Positions 29,228-35,563 of a DNA stretch of 64,000 bases are shown here, piece by piece. The first letter of the stretch is position 1. The number at the start of each line of letters is the position of its first letter. The position numbers and the translations under genes were made by a program. The notes under the pieces are model-generated. The model saw nothing but the letters and a program-made list of their open reading frames with translations, searched no databases and was not told where the DNA came from. The stretch comes from Enterobacter sp. Cy-643 (GTDB lineage Bacteria; Pseudomonadota; Gammaproteobacteria; Enterobacterales; Enterobacteriaceae), in contig NZ_VWWV01000002.1 of NCBI RefSeq assembly GCF_011752815.1, forward strand, positions 682,001 to 746,000, written 5' to 3'.

Positions 29228-29304
29228 GCGCCCTTAGCTCAGCTGGATAGAGCAACGGCCTTCTAAGCCGTAGGTCACAGGTTCGAACCCTGTAGGGCGT
29301 ACCA
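29228..29304 (+). tRNA. argU: tRNA-Arg(UCU)
   Basis: A 77-nt cloverleaf with acceptor GCGCCCT/AGGGCGT (G1-U72 wobble), anticodon stem ACGGC/GCCGT and loop CTTCTAA. The anticodon TCT (29262-29264) reads the rare AGA codon. The T arm is CACAGGTTCGAACCCTGTA-like and the 3' CCA is encoded (29302-29304). argU is a classic integration site (DLP12 in E. coli), and an integrase remnant follows at once. Confidence 0.97.
29281..29297 (+). repeat. attL-like 17-bp repeat in the argU 3' end
   Basis: GTTCGAACCCTGTAGGG in the T arm and acceptor of argU is repeated exactly at 34726-34742. Site-specific recombination within the tRNA would leave this copy as the left junction. Confidence 0.8.
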
Positions 29305-29478
29305 TTTCGACGTCAACACACCTCTACTGAATTCGCTTTTTCTCTTTTATACTCCCTGATATTACTGAATTTTTCTGTCACGAGCTCTACCGAGGTCAAC
29401 TCAGTTACACCCAAATCAAGTGGTACCTGGGGGCCTTTGAGGGGGCTCATCTCGTTCAATGGAAATTAGGGGCCCCTT

Positions 29479-30674
29479 ATGCCACTAAATGCACGACAGA
29501 TTGATACTGCAAAACCCAAAGAAAAAGAATACAAGCTCACCGATGGCGGTGGTCTGTATCTGTTAGTAAAGCCTAACGGTGCGAAGTATTGGCGCTTTAA
29601 ATATCGTGTTTTGGGGAAAGAGAAAAACTTTCTATCGGAGTTTATCCTGATATCTCTCTGGCCGATGCCAGGCTCAAGCGCGAAGAAGCACGCAAAATTG
29701 TCGCTTTAGGTGGCGATCCGAGTGAAGAGAAGAAAGCTGAAAAGCTAGCTCAAAAAGCCAATGTAGAAAACACCTTTAAAGCGATCACATTGGAATGGCA
29801 TGAATATAAACGTCCTAACTGGTCGAAGGGTTACGCTGAAGACATTATGGAAGCGTTTGAAAACGATATATTCCCGGATATCGGTAAACGCCCAATTGCA
29901 GAGATCAAGCCTCTGGAGATCCTCAACTCGCTTCGTAAGCTCGAAAAACGTGGCGTCCTCGACAAGCTTCGAAAGATCCGTCAGGCCTGCAACCAAGTCT
30001 TTCGTTACGCGATTGTCACTGGTCGAGCTGAGACTAACCCTGCCTCAGAGCTGGCAAGTGCATTAACTTCGCCAAAATCTGTGCACTACCCCCACCTGTT
30101 AGCAGATGAACTTCCTGCTTTCTTAGAGGCTCTCTCTACTTATTCTGGGAGCCCAATAACTCGGCTAGCAACAAAGATTCTGATGCTAACAGGCGTTCGA
30201 ACCATTGAACTCCGCATGGCTGAATGGAAAGAGTTCGATTTCGATAAACGTGTCTGGGAAGTGCCGGTCGAAAGGATGAAAATGCGCCGACCTCACCTGG
30301 TACCATTATCTGATCAAGTTGTGGCTGCACTACGAGAAATCCAAGCTGTTACAGGCCGTTATAACCTGGTATTTCCTGGCCGTAATGACATAACTAAACC
30401 AATGAGTGAAGCGAGCATCAATCAGGTACTAAAAAGGATTGGGTATCACGGAAAAGCTACAGGGCAAGGCTTCAGGCACACGATGAGCACTATCCTACAT
30501 GAACAAGGCTACAACACGGCATGGATCGAGTTACAGCTGGCTCATGTAGATAAAAACACTATTCGTGGCACGTACAACCATGCGCAGTATCTTGAACAGC
30601 GTAGGGAGATGTTGCAGTGGTATGGGGATTATATTAGTCGAATTGGAATATCCAGACTTAACATTGCCTCATAA
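29479..30674 (+). pseudogene. P4-type tyrosine integrase, frameshifted
   Basis: Two overlapping-frame parts together make a nearly full integrase of about 398 aa. The N-terminal part (DUF4102: KLTDGGGLYLLVKPNGAKYW) is in the frame of 29479; the rest resumes in another frame from about 29630 as LSIGVYPDISLADARLKREE and continues through the core-binding and catalytic domains. Loss of one base near AAAAACTTTC explains the shift. The catalytic Arg is in TGVRTIEL and the tyrosine in YNHAQYL. The usual HxxR motif reads QGFR (Gln codon 30465-30467), so a second catalytic lesion is likely. It probably no longer acts. Confidence 0.85.
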
Positions 30675-30856
30675 TGATTCTTGTTAGCCTGAGTGCGGAT
30701 TAGGTGGATAGGGTCAAGAGTACAGGCTGATGGCTGAAAAACCGGAACTCTCAAAAAGTGTGTGGAACTAATACTGGGAGACTTACACGGCCTCCAGCGT
30801 TTTTTTGCTGATTATGCCAGCAGCCAGGCGAATTCGCCGGCGAATGGAACAAAGCC

Positions 30857-31282
30857 TCAGCGCTTAGACTCACGCTCACCCGCCTCAATAGCATCAAATA
30901 CTCTGCGGGATTCCTCGATAGCCTGCCAGTTCTCTTTGATCCAGCCGGTAAACCCCTCCAGTGCGGGCAGCATTGTTTTTCCTCTTAGGGTTAGCTGGTA
31001 TTCCACGCGGGGGGGAACTTCGGCGTAATAGTGGCGCAGTACCAGCCCGTCGCGCTCAAGGTTTCTAAGCGTCAGGGTCAGCATTCGTTGTGAAATCGCC
31101 GGAATACCGTGCTTAATGGCCGAAAAACGCATGGGCTGATCCGGAGAAAGCGCCAGCATCGACATTACCAGAATAGTCCATTTGTCACCCAGCCTCACCA
31201 GGATACTGTTGGGGGCACAAGGGGTAAGCATAGGCCCTTTAGTCGTATCCTTATAAGGTCGACCGTGAATAAGTTTTTCCAA
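30857..31282 (-). CDS. HxlR-family winged-helix regulator
   Basis: This 141-aa regulator has the HxlR signature: an N-terminal Cys (MLTPCAPNSI), LVRLGDKWTILVMSML, FSAIKHGIPAISQRMLTLTLRNLERDGLV, and RVEYQLTLRGKTMLP. HxlR proteins often sense aldehydes, quinones or oxidants, sometimes via that Cys. It is divergent from an NmrA-like oxidoreductase 101 bp away, the usual regulator-target layout. Three GTTAC repeats lie between them. Confidence 0.88.
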   Translation of the reverse strand: MEKLIHGRPYKDTTKGPMLTPCAPNSILVRLGDKWTILVMSMLALSPDQPMRFSAIKHGIPAISQRMLTLTLRNLERDGLVLRHYYAEVPPRVEYQLTLRGKTMLPALEGFTGWIKENWQAIEESRRVFDAIEAGERESKR

Positions 31283-31350
31283 AGGTTATCTCCATGTAAC
31301 TGGGGCACAAAAAGGTGCCGTCTTACAGAATAAATCAGTTAGTTCTATTC

Positions 31351-31380
31351 TGTTACCTTCTATAGTTACATAAGGTTACT
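31351..31380. promoter_or_regulatory. GTTAC direct repeats in the HxlR/NmrA divergent region
   Basis: GTTAC occurs at 31352, 31365 and 31375, and the flanking copies form an imperfect inverted repeat (GTTACCTT with AAGGTTAC, one mismatch). The cluster ends 4 nt before the NmrA-like gene. A candidate HxlR operator. Confidence 0.4.
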
Positions 31381-31383
31381 AAT

Positions 31384-32301
31384 GTGAACAGTGAGACAAT
31401 TTTAGTGTTTGGGGCAACAGGGCAACAAGGCGGTTCAGTCGCCGCGGCGTTGATAAGCCAGGGCTGGAAAGTGCGAGCATTTGTTCGGGATGTTCATCAT
31501 GCCAAAGCCCGGGCGCTTGCAAACCTAGGAGTAGAGATCGTCAGCGGAGATTTTGCTGATGCAGGTTCCATAGATAATGCGATGGCTGGTGCCTGGGGCG
31601 TTTTTAGCGTGCAGCCCAGCTCCGGACAAGGCGCTGCCTACGGCATGCTCGATGAGCAAGAGATCCGCTACGGCAAGGCCATCGCCGACAGTGCCGTAAA
31701 ACATGGCATTCAGCATCTGGTGTATTCCTCGGCCGCTGCAGCCGGAAAAGGTAAAACTGGCATGGGGCACTTCGACAGCAAAACAGAGATCGAGGAACAC
31801 ATCCTGGCCCTGAATCTCTCTTTCACGATTGTGCGCCCGGCAACCTTTATGGAAATCCTGTTGCTACCCGGCATGGGGCTGGAAAAGCGAGAACTGACGT
31901 TTTTTATGAGGTCAGATCAGTCGATGCAGCTTATTGCGGTTGAAGATATCGGCAATATTGTGGCGGCTATCTTCGCTGAACCAAAGCGTTTTAGCGGAAA
32001 GGCACTGGATATCTCCGGCGATGAAATGACTGGCAGGCGTGTACAGCAACTTCTGACCCAGGCTGTCGGAGAGCCGGTTACCTACCGCCGCTTTGATGAC
32101 TCGCTTCTGGAACAAAATACTTTTCTGCACAGGTTAGCCGAACTGGTTGACGATGGGCGTCTGGCTGGCTCGGCTAATATTGAGGAGCTAAAGCAGGCAT
32201 TTGGTCATTTAACAAGCTTTGCTGAATGGCTTACTGGCTCAGGCAAACCACTGCTTGAGGAAGCCCTCAACGCAAAAATTGCCGAAGTTTCCTTGCGCTA
32301 A
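31384..32301 (+). CDS. NmrA-like NAD(P)-binding oxidoreductase
   Basis: This 305-aa atypical short-chain dehydrogenase starts with GTG at 31384 and carries the Rossmann glycine motif VFGATGQQGGSVA (about residues 8-20). The NmrA features continue with VKHGIQHLVYSSAAAAGKG and IVRPATFMEILLLP. Members are NAD(P)H-dependent quinone reductases or redox-sensing regulators such as QorB and NmrA. The divergent HxlR regulator suggests induction by electrophiles. A clean terminator follows the stop. Confidence 0.85.
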   Translation: MNSETILVFGATGQQGGSVAAALISQGWKVRAFVRDVHHAKARALANLGVEIVSGDFADAGSIDNAMAGAWGVFSVQPSSGQGAAYGMLDEQEIRYGKAIADSAVKHGIQHLVYSSAAAAGKGKTGMGHFDSKTEIEEHILALNLSFTIVRPATFMEILLLPGMGLEKRELTFFMRSDQSMQLIAVEDIGNIVAAIFAEPKRFSGKALDISGDEMTGRRVQQLLTQAVGEPVTYRRFDDSLLEQNTFLHRLAELVDDGRLAGSANIEELKQAFGHLTSFAEWLTGSGKPLLEEALNAKIAEVSLR

Positions 32302-32306
32302 GCGTC

Positions 32307-32332
32307 AAGAGGGGCAATAAAGCCCCTCTTTG
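32307..32332 (+). terminator. Terminator after the NmrA-like gene
   Basis: AAGAGGGGC pairs with GCCCCTCTT (9 bp) around AATAAA, followed by a short T-run. Confidence 0.8.
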
Positions 32333-32356
32333 GCGACTAAAAAACGGGAAATCACA

Positions 32357-32563
32357 TCAGACATAAGGCGTAACAATAACCTCATATCTTCTCCTGTCAC
32401 CCATGCTGATGTGGCGCTTATCAGCGAACTCAATGAGCAATGGAGTCTCGCTGGCAGTAAAGCACGGCAGCTCTGGCTCTGATACGCATACAACACCAGA
32501 ACAGGAGGTGTACAGGGTCTCACCCGCCGCATCCGGTTCAACTTCACATGTGCTGCATGTCAT
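32357..32563 (-). CDS. Doubtful 68-aa ORF downstream of an antitoxin remnant
   Basis: A frame on the minus strand reads MTCSTCEVEPDAAGETLYTS and ends YEVIVTPYV. Composition is protein-like (Cys pairs, acidic/aliphatic mix), but there is no ribosome-binding site and no recognised family. It starts 5 nt beyond the stop of the HigA-like remnant and may be part of that toxin-antitoxin debris. Confidence 0.25.
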   Translation of the reverse strand: MTCSTCEVEPDAAGETLYTSCSGVVCVSEPELPCFTASETPLLIEFADKRHISMGDRRRYEVIVTPYV

Positions 32564-32567
32564 TACT

Positions 32568-32657
32568 TTAAACGCCAACAAGGCTTTCCAGTGGTATCCC
32601 GAACTGATCGTGCAAACGTCGGATCATCGGCAACGTAAGGCTACGTTTGCCATTTAG
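32568..32657 (-). pseudogene. HigA-like antitoxin, 3' remnant
   Basis: The minus strand encodes LNGKRSLTLPMIRRLHDQFG followed by IPLESLVGV and a stop. This is the second half of the helix-turn-helix of HigA-type antitoxins, where an LNGKR-like segment precedes a recognition helix and a GIP motif. No start or N-terminal part is present: the homology ends at about 32657, where a Tn3-family transposase scrap begins on the other strand. Confidence 0.6.
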
Positions 32658-32851
32658 AAAGAGCCATAGATTCTCTGAAGCGAAAAGGGATCCCATTCAA
32701 TGACCAGCTGATTTCTCATCTGTCCCCTCTGGGATGGGAACACATCAACCTTAGCGGAGATTACGTCTGGCGAACAAACCTCAAGCTGGGACAGGGGAAA
32801 TTCCGTTCGTTGCGCTCCGTAGACAGCAGTCTGTACAAAAAACAGGCTTAG
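32654..32851 (+). pseudogene. Tn3-family transposase, C-terminal remnant
   Basis: The plus strand reads LERAIDSLKRKGIPF, then the hallmark HLSPLGWEHINLSGDYVWR and GQGKFRSLR, to a TAG at 32849-32851. This block closes the C-terminus of Tn3-family DDE transposases. About 66 residues survive of roughly 1000, so an insertion has been almost wholly lost. No matching terminal inverted repeat was recognised nearby. Confidence 0.8.
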
Positions 32852-33074
32852 CCTAGGATATTTTCCGTTTTCCAAGCGGACTCCTATCAGGTTGTGATCT
32901 GAATCTGTTCCCTCCCGACGGAGCCATACTCTGGTGTAAGGCTGGTGCAATACATCACTGGGTAAATACCGTATGACATTCTCAGTGGGATAATATCCCT
33001 GGGCTTCATGGGTTGCTGTAACCCGACGATGTTATATGCTTACAGACGAAATTTATTATAGCTGGGGAGCAAAA

Positions 33075-33599
33075 ATGGAAGGCAAAGGACTGATTAAGTA
33101 TTCACTGTTATCTTTATTACTGGGTTTTATCCCGATTGTGGTGGTGTTTGTGTGCTACTACATCTCCCCGGACTCAGCGTTTCTCAGGTATTTATTTTCC
33201 CTGTCGTCCGGCCATGAACTGAGTTATTCGGAAGAACACTACAACATAAGTGTCATTGCATCCACCTACACAAAAATCGCCCCCTTATTCCCGGTGGTGA
33301 TGTTTGTGTTATTCAGAAATAAACTGGATATCCATACAATCAAGCTGGATATGAAGCGATGGCTGCGTCTTCTTCCCGTGGTCATTCTGTTCACGACGGG
33401 AATGTATTTCTTCCTGTACCTTGGGGGCACAAATCTTTCCGCTAACTTCCGGGGAATAATCAAACTGATTGCCCGAGATGAATATCTGTTACTGCCATAC
33501 TATCTGGGCATATTTTTGACAAATTACTTTTTTATCTGGTTGTTTTTATTTTACTGCTACCCGGTATGGCGCTCCCGTCAGTTAAAAAAGCGGGGTTAA
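33075..33599 (+). CDS. Colicin A/B/N-type immunity protein
   Basis: This 174-aa membrane protein has about four hydrophobic helices and resembles the colicin A immunity protein (Cai): an N-terminal helix with LLGFIPIVVVFVCYYISPDS, a loop with AST YTKIAPLFPVVMFVLF-type second helix, and a polar C-terminus. Such proteins sit in the inner membrane and block the channel of the matching pore-forming colicin. The start at 33075 (MEGKG) has GGGGAG 5-6 nt upstream. It converges on the colicin-domain gene with a 13-nt gap, the standard opposite-strand layout for pore-forming colicins. Confidence 0.85.
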   Translation: MEGKGLIKYSLLSLLLGFIPIVVVFVCYYISPDSAFLRYLFSLSSGHELSYSEEHYNISVIASTYTKIAPLFPVVMFVLFRNKLDIHTIKLDMKRWLRLLPVVILFTTGMYFFLYLGGTNLSANFRGIIKLIARDEYLLLPYYLGIFLTNYFFIWLFLFYCYPVWRSRQLKKRG

Positions 33600-33612
33600 C
33601 CCCGCTTCATCC

Positions 33613-34299
33613 CTAATTAGGGAGAATATCACCGACAGCATTATTTATCTTATCAGCCAGCGCGGCGTCAATATAGGATGCCGCCAGAGCCACACTGATG
33701 ATGGCGACGATCCCCAGTGCTGTAAAGACAATCGTCGGTACAAAGGACAATTGCGCGGCGAGCAGCGCAAGGATAGCCGTGATAATCCCAAGCGCAACCG
33801 AGCCTGCAACTCCGCTCAGCACCATCGCTTCCACTTCCAGCGCCAGAAGCTGCCAGTTGTTGGTCTGTATCCCGATGATCACCCCGTCGGCCACTTTCTT
33901 CACTTTGAGAACGCGGTCAGCATAAACAAAGGCTCTTTCCAGGCCACTGAACCGGTAAGCTAAATCATCGTAGCTCAGTGAACGAATGGCGTTGATCACC
34001 GCATTCTTATCCGCCTCAGCCAGTCTTAACCGGGGATTGGCGTATATTTTATTCATGGCTGCCAGTGCGTCCTGATAACTCCTGATTTTTTTACCCTGAA
34101 AATTTCTGATGTTGCCGGAGATCTCATCCGCCAGTGCCTTATAGGTCCCCCCGAGTGTGGCACTGATTTTTCCGCCGGCATCGGAGATGATTTCACTGGC
34201 AGTGATAAGGATATTTTTTTCCTGTTCGTTGAGCAGGTACAGTTTGATCACCGCTGTAGATTTGATAAGAAGCTCATCATCAATAATCTGGTGACTCAT
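33613..34299 (-). CDS. Orphan pore-forming colicin domain
   Basis: This 228-aa product is essentially a colicin channel domain with only about 25 extra N-terminal residues. It has NIRNFQGKKIRSYQDAL (63-79), ANPRLRLAEADKNAVINAI (87-105), the LEVEAMVLSGVAGSVALGI block (153-171) and the hydrophobic hairpin (about 160-212). It matches the ColA/ColE1/ColIb pore family. The translocation and receptor-binding domains (usually 200-400 residues) are absent. No ribosome-binding site or LexA box is evident upstream, and the 5' end abuts a DUF4942 remnant. It is therefore either a truncated colicin retained with its immunity gene, or a domain used by another delivery route. Confidence 0.85.
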   Translation of the reverse strand: MSHQIIDDELLIKSTAVIKLYLLNEQEKNILITASEIISDAGGKISATLGGTYKALADEISGNIRNFQGKKIRSYQDALAAMNKIYANPRLRLAEADKNAVINAIRSLSYDDLAYRFSGLERAFVYADRVLKVKKVADGVIIGIQTNNWQLLALEVEAMVLSGVAGSVALGIITAILALLAAQLSFVPTIVFTALGIVAIISVALAASYIDAALADKINNAVGDILPN

Positions 34300-34304
34300 A
34301 ACCG

Positions 34305-34595
34305 GTGGGGTTTAGTCTGAACTGGGGCTGTCGACGTGATCAACTGGCGGATCTGGAGAGGATGCTGTTTTTACTCGATGGCAAACCTATTCCCGACAAC
34401 CGGGGTGATATCTCTATCCGATTGATGGAACATATTCGTGATAATCCAGCTAAGGATGCTTACGAGGATGAGTTCTTCATTATTCGTTACTTTCAGAAGG
34501 GAACAGCGCATCTGACATTTAAGCGTTTGGAGCTGATTGAGAAGATGAACGATATCATCGCATAGTACTATCCGGGGATGTTGGCAGCGCGGTAG
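34305..34595 (+). pseudogene. DUF4942 protein, C-terminal remnant with in-frame stop
   Basis: The frame reads WGCRRDQLADLERMLFLLDG, KPIPDNRGDISIRL and TFKRLELIEKMNDIIA, the end of DUF4942 proteins found on integrative islands. A TAG at 34563-34565 interrupts what would continue as YYPGMLAAR to a second TAG (34593-34595), suggesting a Lys-to-stop mutation. The N-terminal part is missing at the junction with the colicin gene (34300). Nonfunctional remnant. Confidence 0.7.
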
Positions 34596-34725
34596 ATCAC
34601 CATTACAATCACCGAGCTCGAAATCGCAGATGTTTTCAGCGAAATACGATTGGGGGCAAAATTGGGGGCTCCGGCGTTTTTCTAACAGAGAAAAACACTG
34701 TAATAACAATGGCTTTATTGTCTTT

Positions 34726-34742
34726 GTTCGAACCCTGTAGGG
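34726..34742 (+). repeat. attR-like 17-bp repeat
   Basis: An exact copy of GTTCGAACCCTGTAGGG from the argU 3' end. It marks the right end of the islet; the T-run that follows (TCTTTTTTTATG) may be the original argU terminator. The remaining 210 bases up to 34951 hold no recognisable gene. Confidence 0.8.
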
Positions 34743-34951
34743 AACCGATGTCTTTTTTTATGCCTGAAATCCAGCAAGCTGGCTAATTCAAGTGCGTCAA
34801 AACTCTCTCATATCAAAGCCATACTCAGATAGCGGGAAAAGCAGCCGGCGCTGACCGACCACTGTCCGCTACCTGAGCGTCATACTGGCTCACTCTCTGC
34901 GCCATCATTCATTTCACGCCGGAGATCGCGCCAGTATCCGGCAATATTGTT

Positions 34952-35554
34952 TTACTCGTCGTCCAGCGTCAGCGTCAGCGTCGTTTCGCTGCGCTGCCGG
35001 CTGCTGACGCGTGCATCGCCTTCCGCCAGTACCGGCTGTATCTCCAGCCGTGCCGTCAATATCTTGCCTTCAGCCAGCCTTCCCTGCATCACGGGCGCCA
35101 GGCGCTGCCCCGCATTGAGCGCCAGCCTGTGTCTGTCACTCTCCGTGATAACGCCATCCGGCGTGACCGAGTGCAGTTCCACCGCGTTGCCGTCCAGCTG
35201 TGCATCCAGCAGGCGCAGGCGGGTAGTGCCATGCTCACCGTAGCGCAACCCCCCCTCACGGCCCTCCCCCTCAACCTGCAGGATCATCGTCCGTGAGTAG
35301 GGGCAGACCACGCTTATCGTCAGCGAGCGCGTGCCCGGCGACACGCGGCCGGCCCCGATATCTTCCAGTTGCCAGCGTGACATCACTCCGTAATCGATCA
35401 GCGGATTGCTGACCGACAGTCGGCAGCGCGTATCCGGTGGCAATATTGGCATTGGGAGCACCCCCACGTCAGGGGGCATGATGGCGTCGGCAGCGCTGGC
35501 GCCCGTGGCCACCATCAACCCCCCCAGTAACCATCGCCTACAAAACATGTTCAT
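34952..35554 (-). CDS. DUF1120-type minor fimbrial subunit
   Basis: This 200-aa exported protein has a signal peptide ending near GASAADA. It has a pilin-like core with one Cys pair (DTRCRLSVSNP, VVCPYSRTM) and resembles DUF1120 proteins such as GltF/YhcF. It is the last gene of the minus-strand operon, 9 nt after the usher, where a minor tip or adaptor subunit is expected. Composition is strongly GC-rich, like its operon mates and unlike the AT-rich second fimbrial operon. Confidence 0.75.
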   Translation of the reverse strand: MNMFCRRWLLGGLMVATGASAADAIMPPDVGVLPMPILPPDTRCRLSVSNPLIDYGVMSRWQLEDIGAGRVSPGTRSLTISVVCPYSRTMILQVEGEGREGGLRYGEHGTTRLRLLDAQLDGNAVELHSVTPDGVITESDRHRLALNAGQRLAPVMQGRLAEGKILTARLEIQPVLAEGDARVSSRQRSETTLTLTLDDE

Positions 35555-35563
35555 CGTCTCTCC

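Larger units (their letters stand above)
29298..34742. mobile_element. argU-integrated 5.4-kb genomic islet
   Basis: The segment between the two 17-bp repeats begins with a P4-type integrase remnant next to the tRNA, as expected for such elements. It carries an HxlR/NmrA pair, Tn3 and antitoxin scraps, a colicin pore domain with immunity gene, and a DUF4942 remnant common in integrative elements. The integrase is frameshifted, so the element is probably fixed unless mobilised in trans. Confidence 0.8.

Noticed and set aside
29479-29800. Programmed frameshift in the integrase
   Set aside because: The A5-C-T3 stretch is not a classical slippery heptamer and the catalytic motif is also altered, so decay is simpler.
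34300-34400. LexA (SOS) box upstream of the colicin-domain gene
   Set aside because: No CTGT-N8-ACAG dyad is present; the upstream DNA belongs to a DUF4942 remnant.
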